The notes under the pieces were generated by a model, which saw only the letters and a list, made by a program, of their open reading frames with translations, was not told the origin of the DNA and searched no databases. From an uncultured Alphaproteobacteria bacterium (GTDB lineage: Bacteria > Pseudomonadota > Alphaproteobacteria > HIMB59), in assembly GCA_902613185.1 (NCBI GenBank), contig CACMGP010000001.1:434001-498000 (forward strand): a DNA stretch of 64,000 nt, in the 5' to 3' direction. Position numbers and translations under genes: made by a program. How positions within the stretch are numbered: the stretch's first letter is position 1; each line of letters starts with the position of its first letter. Shown piece by piece: positions 45,706-56,650 of the stretch.

Positions 45706-46444
45706 TAAGTATGTAAAAATAATTTTATTAATTTTTAGTTTTATCCTTATAATTTTTTCATTCAAGAGATTTAATGGAGAAAAAATAGTCTTTTATAGTG
45801 AAATTTGTAATTATCCAATGTTATGGTTGCACGCAGCGGGTTCAAAAGAGAGATTGAAATATGCTGTAGAAAATAAATATTGCGGTGTAGAAATTGATAC
45901 AACATACAGCACAGAACGAGGACTAATAGCTAGTTATAACAATCCAGATGATAAAAATGCACAAAATATTGATGAATTAATTAAAGATAATTTTCATATA
46001 AGATATTGGTGGTTAGATTTAAAAAATCTTAATAATACAAATGCTAGAGAAATTTCAGAGTTAATAAATAGACTCTCTATGATACACACTAGAAATATTT
46101 TTTTTATAGAGTCACACAATTTTATTGGGTTATGGTTTTTAAAAACAAAACTCAAAGGCATTTATAAAGTCTATTGGTTATCTAAAGGACCAAACAAAAA
46201 TAACCAAATTCATTGGAAAACACCTCTTTATTATTTGAGGTCAATCTTAGCAAATATGATTATTGATCCAGATTTTGTAAGCATGTTTCACTACCAAGTT
46301 GGTAATTTTGATTATTTATGGGTTGGTAATCGCCAAAGGTTTGCTTTTACAGTAAATACTAATAACGATTATCAATTGATTACCGATATGGGGGTAGAAA
46401 TCATACTCACTGACGATTTAAAAATAACAAATAATAAGTTTTAA
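45695..46444 (+). CDS. Diverged GDPD/FAM151-like protein with N-terminal membrane anchor
   Basis: This is a 249-residue protein with one N-terminal hydrophobic helix (residues 8-24) that probably anchors it facing the periplasm. The core begins WLHAAGSKERLKYAV (H46) and GVEIDTTYS (E67, D69), then WWLDLKN and IFFIESHN, recalling the TIM barrel of glycerophosphodiester phosphodiesterases and the FAM151/menorin relatives. The second catalytic histidine of ordinary GDPD (in HD) is not seen; GLIASYNNPDDKN stands in that place. It is translationally coupled to the LtaS-like gene, so an action on glycerol-phosphate groups is plausible. This is a remote, motif-level assignment. Confidence 0.5.
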   Translation: MYINKYVKIILLIFSFILIIFSFKRFNGEKIVFYSEICNYPMLWLHAAGSKERLKYAVENKYCGVEIDTTYSTERGLIASYNNPDDKNAQNIDELIKDNFHIRYWWLDLKNLNNTNAREISELINRLSMIHTRNIFFIESHNFIGLWFLKTKLKGIYKVYWLSKGPNKNNQIHWKTPLYYLRSILANMIIDPDFVSMFHYQVGNFDYLWVGNRQRFAFTVNTNNDYQLITDMGVEIILTDDLKITNNKF

Positions 46445-46515
46445 AATAAATTATCTATAATCTAGTTTGTATAAAAAATATTTTAGAGAAAATTTACTGC
46501 TTCTTAATAAAATTA

Positions 46516-47607
46516 TTAATTTTTTTCAATATAAATTGATCGTGATGGGAAAGCAAAAGAACTTTTATTTTTTTCAACTATATCTTTAATCATAAATAAT
46601 AATTCTTCTTTAATTATTAGATATTTTTCCCAGTCATTAGTATTTGTAAATGTATTAATTAGGATATCAATACTACTATCATTAAATTTTTCAACTCTAA
46701 TATATAGTTTGTAATTATCATTAACGACAAAATTATTACTCATTTGAATTTTTTCTTCTATGCTCTTACAAATGTCTTTTAACTGCTTAGTTGTAGTATC
46801 GTAAGTTAGTCCGATAATCCAATTAATTCTTCTGAACTTTCTATCAGAAAAATTAATAATAGATGTATCAGAAAAAACATAGTTGGGAATAGAAATTGGA
46901 GTTGTATCAAATTGACGTATCAGAGTCGAACGAAAACCAATATGTTCTACAGTACCTACGGCATGACCTGGAACTTCTATGATGTCATTTAACTCAAATC
47001 TTTTTTCAAATATTATCATTATACCTGAAATTAAATTTTTAAATAGATCTTGCGCTCCTAAAGCAACTGCGACTCCAAATAGTCCTAGACCTGCAATTAC
47101 TGGCCCAATCTTAATACCCCAAGTTTCAAGAACCGCAACTGTTCCTAGAAAAATGATAAGATATCTTAGTGAACGAATAAGCCAAAGAACTAAAGCTTTA
47201 GAAAATAACTCTTCAAGTTTTTGAAAAGCTAAAGAAAGAGGTGCTAAAGATTGGTGTATCAACCAAAATATAAATATTGTAACCAAAGTCTGATTAATTT
47301 TGTCTAATAAAGAGCTTATTTGTGTATCAGTATTGACAAACAACCCTATCATAATGAATACAAAAATGATTGGTAAAGCTTTTAAAGGTGGAGCCAATGC
47401 ATCAAAAAGTTGATCATCGACTTTATTGCCAGTCTTTTGAATAATTTTTTTTATTTTAGAAACTACAACTTTTGCAAAAAAACCTCTGATAAATAATGAT
47501 AAAATAAAAGAAAGTACAACTGTCAAAATTTCCAAAAAAGACAATCCTAAAGCGCTCTGATCGAAGACACTTAGGACATAGCTTTTTAATTTTAAAAAAA
47601 ACTCCAT
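46516..47607 (-). CDS. MscS-family mechanosensitive ion channel
   Basis: This inner-membrane channel protects against osmotic downshock. The 363-residue protein has several N-terminal helices and the pore/beta-domain signature: AVALGAQDLFKNLISGIMII at about 177-196, FELNDIIEVPGHAVGTVEHI, FRSTLIRQFDTTPISIPNYVF, and NFSDRKFRRI. It is longer than E. coli MscS (286) owing to extra N-terminal helices, like YnaI or YbdG types. It lies 3 bases downstream of the WaaL-like gene. Confidence 0.92.
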   Translation of the reverse strand: MEFFLKLKSYVLSVFDQSALGLSFLEILTVVLSFILSLFIRGFFAKVVVSKIKKIIQKTGNKVDDQLFDALAPPLKALPIIFVFIMIGLFVNTDTQISSLLDKINQTLVTIFIFWLIHQSLAPLSLAFQKLEELFSKALVLWLIRSLRYLIIFLGTVAVLETWGIKIGPVIAGLGLFGVAVALGAQDLFKNLISGIMIIFEKRFELNDIIEVPGHAVGTVEHIGFRSTLIRQFDTTPISIPNYVFSDTSIINFSDRKFRRINWIIGLTYDTTTKQLKDICKSIEEKIQMSNNFVVNDNYKLYIRVEKFNDSSIDILINTFTNTNDWEKYLIIKEELLFMIKDIVEKNKSSFAFPSRSIYIEKN

Positions 47608-47610
47608 TAC

Positions 47611-48894
47611 TTATTTATTTCCATAGAAGTATTTCATAAAATAACCCATAGGCAACATTAACAAGACATTATTCCAATTATTATAAAGGCTCATATGTGG
47701 TATTATAGGCCACCAATATACAAACAATATCATAGCATATAAAAAGTATTCAAAAGGTATTTGTTTATTTTTATCTGATTTTATAATCATAAATAATTGG
47801 CGAATGCCAATTATGGATATATACAAAAAAAATGTTGCTAAAAATAAAAAACCAACAATACCTAATTCTGCTAAAGTTTGTAAATAAATATGATGAGGGT
47901 GTGAACTACATGATCTTTTTTTATATTTATACTCTGGTTTTTTACATTCTATTCTAAAAGTGTTAGTCCCTACTCCGAATAATGGATTATCAATAAACAT
48001 TTTTAAAGCTGAAACATAATGTTCCTCATGGTGAGAACTGTAAGGCAGATACGGTATCTTAGTTTGGGTTACTTGCTCAATAGTAGTATCTACCATTCTT
48101 GATTTTGCAGTTGGATTGATTTGAAGTATACCTAAAATGATAATTACAGAAATAAAGAGACCTATGATCCTATAAATTCTATAGCGTGGTATAAAAATCA
48201 AAATTAACAATGCATATAAACTTACGTAAAACAATGCTGCCCTCTCTCCAGTTAGAAAAACAATTACTTCACATGCTACTAATAATAGAATAGAAGAAAT
48301 CATCGTCTTTTTTGTTTTGTTATAATTTTGATAAATTAAGGCAAAAGTAAAGATTGACAAAAATGAAATATATCTGCCAATGATTGGCTCCTTACCAAAA
48401 AAACCTGTCAAACGGTCCACATGAAATTTTTCATTACCAAAAAAATTTATTCCTACAAAATATTGATACAATCCATCAATGCAAACTAATGTAAGACAAA
48501 AAATTGACACTATTAACAAACATTTAGAAATATGAGAATTATTATCTAATAAATACCAAACGCCCATTGCGAAAAAAATATATCTAAAATAGAATACACT
48601 TCCTTCATTTGTTAAGGATTCAATGAGATTTTCAGAGAATAATGATCTAATAATTCCGTAAATACTAAAAATTAAAAAACCGTAAACTAAAGGATTTTTA
48701 TAGTAATACCATTTTTTTTTTAATATCGAAATGACAAGAAAATAAAAAGCGATCAAAGATAAAAAAATATCAGGCAGCGCTGGTCCTGTTATTAAAACAA
48801 TAGGAATAGCTATTAAAAGAATCGAAAAAAAAACAATATCTATCGACAAATTTTTATCAGTAATAAATAATTTAAAAGGTCTAATAAAATTCAT
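47611..48894 (-). CDS. O-antigen ligase (WaaL-like, Wzy_C domain)
   Basis: This is a 427-residue polytopic membrane protein with about eleven or twelve helices. The large periplasmic loop contains GVGTNTFRIECKKPEYKYK and the conserved histidine motif SSHPHHIYLQTLAELG (H332-H335). TGERAA (R218) in the middle is also typical of WaaL and Wzy_C proteins. It would join the finished O-polysaccharide to lipid A-core in the periplasm. A polymerase role is possible, but the EpsG-like protein at 14619-15686 fits that better. It appears to be transcribed together with the MscS gene. Confidence 0.82.
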   Translation of the reverse strand: MNFIRPFKLFITDKNLSIDIVFFSILLIAIPIVLITGPALPDIFLSLIAFYFLVISILKKKWYYYKNPLVYGFLIFSIYGIIRSLFSENLIESLTNEGSVFYFRYIFFAMGVWYLLDNNSHISKCLLIVSIFCLTLVCIDGLYQYFVGINFFGNEKFHVDRLTGFFGKEPIIGRYISFLSIFTFALIYQNYNKTKKTMISSILLLVACEVIVFLTGERAALFYVSLYALLILIFIPRYRIYRIIGLFISVIIILGILQINPTAKSRMVDTTIEQVTQTKIPYLPYSSHHEEHYVSALKMFIDNPLFGVGTNTFRIECKKPEYKYKKRSCSSHPHHIYLQTLAELGIVGFLFLATFFLYISIIGIRQLFMIIKSDKNKQIPFEYFLYAMILFVYWWPIIPHMSLYNNWNNVLLMLPMGYFMKYFYGNK

Positions 48895-48951
48895 TATAAT
48901 TTAAATAAAAGTTATACATAGGTTTAGATCAAGTTTATTAAAAAATATTAC

Positions 48952-49656
48952 TCAATTCTTCAATGTATACTTACATATCATTAAAACCTGTCCTCTATGC
49001 ATATATTTTTCAATCTTTCCATTTTGGTAGTTAATAAAATATATTTTTTTTATTTGAATATTATTTTTTTTTAAAATTTTATTAATGTACGATTTCGTAT
49101 AAAAATTCACTTGTGTAGTATTATTTAAGTTAGTAAGTTTAAATTTGAATACCGAGATAAAAAGACTCAAAATTATATTCTTTAAATACTTAAAGTAACC
49201 ATATTCCTCAACATTGAATAAATTGTTAAAATCAAAAATTATATATCCATTATCTTTAATTAACCTGGTAACCTTTAAGAAAAAAGTATCAGCATCATTT
49301 ACGTGACCTATGACATTCCACAAAAACCATATATAATCAAATTTTATTTTGTGATTAAAGTTTTCTAAATTTAAATTATATAAATTTTTATCTAATAATT
49401 TTGTTTTTGCTTTTAGAAACATTTTATTTGATGGTTCTAATCCATAGTAATTGTTTTTTTTTATATTCAATTGTGAAATAAAATGCCTGGCTCTTTCACC
49501 ATCACCAACACCAATATCAAGTATATTTAAATTTCGGTTGGGATTTATAAATTTACATATTTTTTCATTAACAGTTTTTATATATGGTAAGCGATTTTTG
49601 TATTCAACCCTATATGAATTAGCTAGTTTATCATAATATTCGTCATTTGAGATCAT
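48952..49656 (-). CDS. Class I SAM methyltransferase
   Basis: This is a 234-residue methyltransferase with ILDIGVGDGERARHFI (residues 45-60), YYGLEPSNKMF and DYIWFLWNVIGHVND. Its start overlaps the FAD-oxidoreductase stop by 4 bases (ATGA), indicating coupled translation. The substrate is unknown; its coupling to a DAO-family oxidoreductase suggests an amino-group substrate or an amino sugar. Confidence 0.82.
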   Translation of the reverse strand: MISNDEYYDKLANSYRVEYKNRLPYIKTVNEKICKFINPNRNLNILDIGVGDGERARHFISQLNIKKNNYYGLEPSNKMFLKAKTKLLDKNLYNLNLENFNHKIKFDYIWFLWNVIGHVNDADTFFLKVTRLIKDNGYIIFDFNNLFNVEEYGYFKYLKNIILSLFISVFKFKLTNLNNTTQVNFYTKSYINKILKKNNIQIKKIYFINYQNGKIEKYMHRGQVLMICKYTLKN

Positions 49657-51044
49657 GACTCGTTATTTAAAATTATTTGCCAATTATCTGGGTTAATAAT
49701 AATACCAGGATATAATTTTTTTATTTTTTTTATTTGATTATTCGCGATATTAGTCAGCTCTTTTTTTATTTTATTAGTTTGATTTTCTGAAAAATTATTA
49801 TGCTCTAAACCTGCTGATAATCTACTATTAACAAAATAATCGATACATTTTTTATCATTTCCATATGAAATCATATCTCGATCAGGATGCCATCCTTCAA
49901 AATCGTTTGAAATTTTTTTTCCATCTAACCATTTTAAAGCTTGATTTACTATTTCTGGTGCCCAAGTAAGACCAACTCTGTTTGTGCCGGTCGCAAAAAA
50001 AATATTTTGATATATCTGATGATTGCCAATACATGGGAAACCATCCATTGTTCTAGGTCTATATCCTAAAGATAAATTTCCATATAAAGGATAAGCTATT
50101 TTTTTACCGACTAATTCATCTGAAAAAAGCTCATATAGGTACCTAATTGTCTCTAATCTGTGAGCTCTTATACCAGGTCGAGAGATATAATTACCGGCAC
50201 CTAAATAGAGGGTACCATTTGATCTTGGAACAGTATGTAATCCACACTGTGCTCCACCTCTATTAACAGTTCTAACAACATAATTTTGGAAGCTATTTGG
50301 TAAGTCATTTATATCATTTAAAATTATAGCACTTCCAACTCCTTGAAGCATAGGTATCAGTTTTAACTTCTTATCGAAAATTGACTCACTATTTGAACCA
50401 GCTGTAACAATAATATTATTTACTACGAGAGATTTATTTTCATTTTGTAAATCTATTCTGATTTTATTATTACTCAGAGTTTTAATCTTTTTCACATGTG
50501 AGTTTACAGAAATTATTCCATATTTTTTTTTAATTTTATCGAGGTGATTAAAGAGTGCAACTGTACATATTGCAAACTCATCTTTTAAGAGTGTAGCCTC
50601 TTGTATTTTATTATAAGTATTTGGAAAAAATTGTTTTACTTTATTTTTTACTAATAAATGAGCTTTTTTATCTGCTAAAGCTGCTTCTTTCATATTATTA
50701 TAATTATAATTTTCAAAACTAGATGCATTTTTCTTTAAAAAAACAATAGTATCTTTTGCGGTAATAACTTTTTTAGTAATTTTCAATTGATCGAAAATTT
50801 TTAGCCACTTATGTCTTGCTTTCAAACCAATATTGAGAAAACGAGCTTCATTCGCATCTTTAAAAGGTCCGTTCTCGATTTCTGCATAAACGTTAGCCAT
50901 CGCTCCTGCTCCTACACTTGCTGAGAAAGGTCTATTTTTATCACCAATGATTTGAATTTTAATTTTTGGATATTTTTTTTTTATTTCAATTGCACATAAA
51001 GTGCCAATTATTCCATTACCAACTATAGCTAAATTATCTAACAT
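49653..51044 (-). CDS. FAD-dependent oxidoreductase (DAO family)
   Basis: The 463-residue protein starts with the dinucleotide fold LAIVGNGIIGTLCAIEI (GxGxxG at 8-13), then PFSASVGAGAMANVYAEIE. It ends with the second FAD contact FATGTNRVGLTWAPEIVNQA. This fits DadA/ThiO-like flavin amine oxidases that act on amino acids or secondary amines. PMLQGVGSAIILND and RTMDGFPCIGN are typical of the catalytic half. It is coupled to the methyltransferase gene and lies upstream of it. The pair's substrate is unknown. Confidence 0.8.
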   Translation of the reverse strand: MLDNLAIVGNGIIGTLCAIEIKKKYPKIKIQIIGDKNRPFSASVGAGAMANVYAEIENGPFKDANEARFLNIGLKARHKWLKIFDQLKITKKVITAKDTIVFLKKNASSFENYNYNNMKEAALADKKAHLLVKNKVKQFFPNTYNKIQEATLLKDEFAICTVALFNHLDKIKKKYGIISVNSHVKKIKTLSNNKIRIDLQNENKSLVVNNIIVTAGSNSESIFDKKLKLIPMLQGVGSAIILNDINDLPNSFQNYVVRTVNRGGAQCGLHTVPRSNGTLYLGAGNYISRPGIRAHRLETIRYLYELFSDELVGKKIAYPLYGNLSLGYRPRTMDGFPCIGNHQIYQNIFFATGTNRVGLTWAPEIVNQALKWLDGKKISNDFEGWHPDRDMISYGNDKKCIDYFVNSRLSAGLEHNNFSENQTNKIKKELTNIANNQIKKIKKLYPGIIINPDNWQIILNNES

Positions 51045-51149
51045 TAACTAATTTAAAGATCATTTCGATTACATAAAAAGTAATATGAATAACTTGTTAT
51101 AAGCATAAATTTATACATATTTGTTAATACCCGATTTAAAAATTTAGTC

Positions 51150-51178
51150 AAAAAAAAAAACGCCAGCATAGGCTGGCG
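51150..51178 (-). terminator. Rho-independent terminator of groESL
   Basis: On the plus strand a run of A (51150-51160) is followed by CGCCAGC, the loop ATAG and GCTGGCG. Read on the minus strand this is a 7-bp GC-rich hairpin with a T-run, beginning 28 bases after the groEL stop codon. It is the clearest terminator in the window. Confidence 0.93.
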
Positions 51179-51206
51179 CTTGTATTAAATTATATTTAAA
51201 AATATT

Positions 51207-52865
<1,659 letters not shown>

Positions 52866-52883
52866 TTATAAAATTCCTTTCAA

Positions 52884-53174
52884 TTACTTTTCAATAATTC
52901 CCATGATATCTGACTCCTTCATTATCAGGAGTTCTTTACCATCTATTTTAACTTCTGTACCAGACCATTTACCAAACAAAATTCGATCACCTTTTTTAAC
53001 ATCAAGTGCAACCACTTGTCCGTTTTCATTTCTAGCACCACCACCTACGGATATAACTTTTCCTTCCATAGGCTTTTCTTGAGCAGTATCAGGGATAATG
53101 ATACCACCTTTTGTACGATCTTCTTGCTCAACTCTTTCAACCAAGACTCTATCGTGTAAGGGTTTTAAATTCAT
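52884..53174 (-). CDS. groES: Co-chaperonin GroES
   Basis: This is a 96-residue co-chaperonin with [18 protein letters not shown], the mobile loop [37 protein letters not shown] and [13 protein letters not shown], all family blocks. I use the ATG at 53172-53174 rather than a longer frame reaching 53213, because the extra 13 codons would run into the CIRCE operator and add residues not found in the family. Confidence 0.97.
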   Translation of the reverse strand: MNLKPLHDRVLVERVEQEDRTKGGIIIPDTAQEKPMEGKVISVGGGARNENGQVVALDVKKGDRILFGKWSGTEVKIDGKELLIMKESDIMGIIEK

Positions 53175-53206
53175 TTTTATACCTCTGTATCTAAAATTTA
53201 GTTTTT

Positions 53207-53233
53207 TTAGCACTCAAATTTATAGAGTGCTAA
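53207..53233. promoter_or_regulatory. CIRCE operator (HrcA binding site)
   Basis: TTAGCACTC, nine spacer bases, and GAGTGCTAA form the perfect CIRCE inverted repeat, located 32 bases before the groES start. HrcA binds this element and represses groESL; repression is relieved by heat stress. The element is exact and its place is as expected. hrcA itself is not in the window. Confidence 0.97.
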
Positions 53234-53241
53234 TAGTTATG

Positions 53242-53270
53242 TAAATGGTAATTTTATTCTTAGTTTCAAG
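53242..53270 (-). promoter_or_regulatory. Candidate heat-shock (RpoH-like) promoter of groESL
   Basis: On the minus strand CTTGAAA (53264-53270), 15 bases, and CCATTTA (53242-53248) resemble an RpoH promoter (CTTGAAA with CCCATnT). Transcription would start about 7 bases later, directly before CIRCE. A housekeeping promoter using TTGAAA as -35 is an alternative reading. Dual RpoH/HrcA control of groESL is known in alphaproteobacteria. Confidence 0.5.
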
Positions 53271-53410
53271 CTAGATTATTTAAAATAATGAAAAATATTG
53301 ATATTTTTCACTAATTACATAATTATCAATATATGCGAAATCGTTTAATTTCTAGGACCTTAGCCAAATTAGTTTTTACCCAAATTCATAATAAAAAATG
53401 GTTATTCTAA

Positions 53411-55564
53411 TTGATTGAAAATAATTTCATTAAACAATTAGTATTATTAGGTGGGGGGCATGCAAATGTGCAAGTTCTAAAAAAGTTAAGTATGAATAAC
53501 ATTAAGGGGCTTAATACAATTTTAATTAGTGAACATTTTGAGGCTACTTATTCAGGTATGACACCTGGATATATTCATAAGGATTTTAGTAAAGATGAAA
53601 TAAGTATAGATCTTCAGAGATTATGTTTTAACGCAGATGCAACATTTATAAAAGATAAAGTAATTAAACTAGACACAAATCGTAAAGAAATTACTTTACA
53701 AAATTTTCCTACAATAAATTATGATCTGTTATCAATTAATACTGGTTCAATTTCAAACACAAAAAAAATAAAAATTGAAAATTCATCTAAATATTTTTTT
53801 GTAAAACCTATTAGCTCACTAGTAAAAAATTTAAGTTATATTGATCAAATTGTAAAAAATAAAAGGAGTAAGATTGTTATTATTGGTGGAGGGGTGGCTT
53901 CTTATGAATTAGCTTTTAGTCTAAAAAGGAGATACGAGAGCCCTGTGGATATAACAATTATAGGAAAGAAAATATTAAAAGAAAAAAATTTAAATAAAAA
54001 AACAAAAAATAATTTAAAAAAAATTGCAAACAATTTAGGTATTAGTGAATATAAAGGAGAAGTTATTTCATTGTCAGAAAAAAATATTACCTTAAATGAT
54101 GGTAATAAAATAGTTTGTGACTTAACTTTAGTTTCTACAGGTGCAAATATTGAGTCTTGGCTGTTTGATAGTAGTCTTAATAAAGACGAAAGGGGTTTTA
54201 TTAGAGTAGATAATAATCTTTTGTCTATTAATGAGAAAAATATTTTTGTTACAGGTGATGCATCCAGTATAGAAAATATATCTAGACCAAAATCAGGAGT
54301 TATGGCAGTTCGCCAAGGTGAAATATTAAAGGAAAATATTTTTTTAAAATTAACTGGTAAAAATTTAATTAAATTTAAACCGCAGAAAAACTGGCTATAT
54401 TTAATTGGTACATATAAAAATTATGCTCTTTTAAATTATTTTTTCTTAACGTTTCATGGTCGATGGTGTTGGAAACTCAAAGTATTAATTGATAAAAATT
54501 TTATAAACAAATTTAAATTTTCTAATAACTTACCAATGGCTAAAAGAAATTTTAAATTGGCAAATTTCAAAAATATTAAAATGTATTGTCAGGGTTGTGG
54601 TTCTAAAGTTTCAAAAAATACTTTAATAAATTATATTAAAAAAACTTCTGATAACATTTATTTAAGAGACTCTTCTATTATTTATAATAAATCACTAAAA
54701 ATATTACAAACCATAGATCACATAAAACTTTTTTCATCTCTAAATCCTTTTGATTTTGGTAAAATTAGTTATTTACACTCACAAAATGATATTTTATCAG
54801 CCGGTGGAAAAGTAAAATCACTTAGTGTGTCTGTAGGTGTGCCCTTCTCTGAAAAGTATGTTGAAAAGTTTTATCTAGAATATTTTATGGAGGGAATCAA
54901 ATTTGAATCAGATAAAGATGACTGTATTATTTCATCTGGTCATAGCTATCAGTCACAAGAGCCAGGTATAACGCTTACTTTAAATGGTGAAATAGAGAAT
55001 AGTGTTTCAAAAAATTCTGCTAAAGAGGGTGATCTAATCTATTTATCTAAGCCACTTGGATCAGGTTATTTACTCGCCGCTTATTTTAACAACTCTGAAA
55101 TGTTATCTGGTAACGATTTTGAAAAAATACTAGATAATCTAAAAAAAGGGAATTTATTTGTTGTTAATTCTGCTAAAAATTCTGGTTCTCAAACCATGAC
55201 TGATATAAGTGGCTTCGGATTATCATCTCATCTAGCAGATGTATGTTTGTCCTCTAATCTATCTTCTAAAATAAAATTAAGTTCTGATATTTTAATAAAT
55301 TCAAACATCGACCTGTTAAGAAAGTTTCAAAGCACTGGTTTTAAAAATAACCGTCAATTTTCAAGAGAATATATTAATATATCAGAGAACCATCCTTTTG
55401 AGAATATTCTCTTTGACCCACAAACAAATGGGCCGATGTTAATTGCAATTAGTAAACAAAATCAAAAAAAATTTGAAAATTGTTTTTCAAATGAAACTAA
55501 TATTAAACCTATTTTAATTGGAAGATTTATAAATAAACTAGAAAAGGCTATATATGTAAGTTAA
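53411..55564 (+). CDS. selD: Fusion of pyridine nucleotide-disulfide oxidoreductase and selenide, water dikinase (SelD)
   Basis: This is a 717-residue two-domain protein. Residues 8-370 form an NDH-2-like FAD/NAD oxidoreductase with LVLLGGGHANVQVLKKL, YSGMTPGYIHKDF, IVIIGGGVASYELAFSL and IFVTGDASSI. Residues 390-717 are a SelD domain that would make selenophosphate from selenide and ATP. The catalytic cysteine is C396 in YCQGCGSKVSKN, followed by the conserved K399. MTDISGFGLSSHL and FDPQTNGPMLIAIS follow. The usual DFF of the metal site appears as DHI. The start is TTG; the fold begins at once and no ATG occurs before residue 28. No selenocysteine machinery was seen nearby, so the use may be tRNA selenouridine. 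Confidence 0.87.
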   Translation: MIENNFIKQLVLLGGGHANVQVLKKLSMNNIKGLNTILISEHFEATYSGMTPGYIHKDFSKDEISIDLQRLCFNADATFIKDKVIKLDTNRKEITLQNFPTINYDLLSINTGSISNTKKIKIENSSKYFFVKPISSLVKNLSYIDQIVKNKRSKIVIIGGGVASYELAFSLKRRYESPVDITIIGKKILKEKNLNKKTKNNLKKIANNLGISEYKGEVISLSEKNITLNDGNKIVCDLTLVSTGANIESWLFDSSLNKDERGFIRVDNNLLSINEKNIFVTGDASSIENISRPKSGVMAVRQGEILKENIFLKLTGKNLIKFKPQKNWLYLIGTYKNYALLNYFFLTFHGRWCWKLKVLIDKNFINKFKFSNNLPMAKRNFKLANFKNIKMYCQGCGSKVSKNTLINYIKKTSDNIYLRDSSIIYNKSLKILQTIDHIKLFSSLNPFDFGKISYLHSQNDILSAGGKVKSLSVSVGVPFSEKYVEKFYLEYFMEGIKFESDKDDCIISSGHSYQSQEPGITLTLNGEIENSVSKNSAKEGDLIYLSKPLGSGYLLAAYFNNSEMLSGNDFEKILDNLKKGNLFVVNSAKNSGSQTMTDISGFGLSSHLADVCLSSNLSSKIKLSSDILINSNIDLLRKFQSTGFKNNRQFSREYINISENHPFENILFDPQTNGPMLIAISKQNQKKFENCFSNETNIKPILIGRFINKLEKAIYVS

Positions 55565-55597
55565 TAAATTTTATTTATTAAAAATTAAGTTTTTAAA

Positions 55598-56650
55598 ATG
55601 ATTGATTATAATCAAATATTATTTGCAATTCTTATATCTTCTGTTGTTCAATTTACAATTTATTTTCTTATAAAATTTTTAAGTAGCAAAGGCGTAAAGT
55701 CGAATTATTTTGCAAAACAAAAAATTCATGAAGGAGAAGTCCCTAGAGTGGGAGGACTTTTATTTTTATCGTCTTTTTTAATTACTTTAATAATTGTTGA
55801 AATAAATTACTTATTATTAATTTTACCATTAATATTTGGTGGCTTAATAGTCTTTATATTTTCTTTTTATGAGGATCTAAAACAATCTTTAAGCCCTTAT
55901 TTTAGATTGATAATTTTATTTATTGGATCTTTCGTGTTTATATTTTTTTCTGAACTTCCTGATATAAACATTTCATTTTTACAATTAATCAAAGATTATG
56001 AGGTCATTAAAATTTTATTATTTGTTCTAAGTTTAATGCTTTTAATGAATGGTTTTAATTTTATAGATGGCCTAAATGGTTTAAGTTCATTTAATTTTCT
56101 ATCTATAATTTTGAGTGTATTATACTTAGGATATTTTTATGATGATATTTTTATTGTTAATTTATCAGTATTGATAATTGTTGTTGCTATTGTAGTTTTT
56201 CTATTAAATTTTCCTTTTGGGAGAATTTTTTTAGGAGATAGTGGGTCATATATTTATGCTCTTTTCTCAGGAGCATTAATTATCTATCTCTTTCAAAGAC
56301 ATACTCAATTACCTACATTACTGGCCATGGTAATATTATCGTATCCAATTACTGAAATGTTATTTTCAATATTCAGAAAAATATTTTTAAAATATTCACC
56401 CCTAAGACCTGATGTAAATCACTTACATCATCTAATGTTTAAAAAACTACATGGAAGTCTAAGATTTAGAAATAATTTGGCTAGTTTGATGATGCTGCCA
56501 TTTTGTATTATTCCTTTTTTATTAACTTATTTTTCAATTAATTATAATCTGAACGACAATTTTATTAAATTTGTTTTTTATTTTATCTTTTATGTGATTT
56601 GTTACTTTTTTTTGTTTCGATCAATAAAGAAAATTAAGTCAGACCTTTAA
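55598..56650 (+). CDS. MraY/WecA-family polyprenyl-phosphate sugar-1-phosphate transferase
   Basis: This is a 350-residue integral membrane enzyme with about ten helices that transfers a sugar-1-phosphate to undecaprenyl phosphate, starting a lipid-linked glycan. Visible marks are EGEVPRVGGL at 46-55, SFYEDLKQSLSPYFRL at 89-104 (YED where many members have DD), NFIDGLNGL at 154-162, GDSGSY at 213-218 and NHLHHLMFKK near 274. These fit WecA-type rather than cell-wall MraY. It probably initiates the O-units made by the cluster to its left, although it lies 10 kb away beyond groESL. Its 3' end overlaps the convergent TVP38 gene by 12 bases. Confidence 0.88.
   Translation: MIDYNQILFAILISSVVQFTIYFLIKFLSSKGVKSNYFAKQKIHEGEVPRVGGLLFLSSFLITLIIVEINYLLLILPLIFGGLIVFIFSFYEDLKQSLSPYFRLIILFIGSFVFIFFSELPDINISFLQLIKDYEVIKILLFVLSLMLLMNGFNFIDGLNGLSSFNFLSIILSVLYLGYFYDDIFIVNLSVLIIVVAIVVFLLNFPFGRIFLGDSGSYIYALFSGALIIYLFQRHTQLPTLLAMVILSYPITEMLFSIFRKIFLKYSPLRPDVNHLHHLMFKKLHGSLRFRNNLASLMMLPFCIIPFLLTYFSINYNLNDNFIKFVFYFIFYVICYFFLFRSIKKIKSDL

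Noticed and set aside
53175-53213. Longer groES start giving 109 residues
   Set aside because: The extension runs through the promoter leader into the CIRCE operator, and the family begins at MNLKPLHDR.
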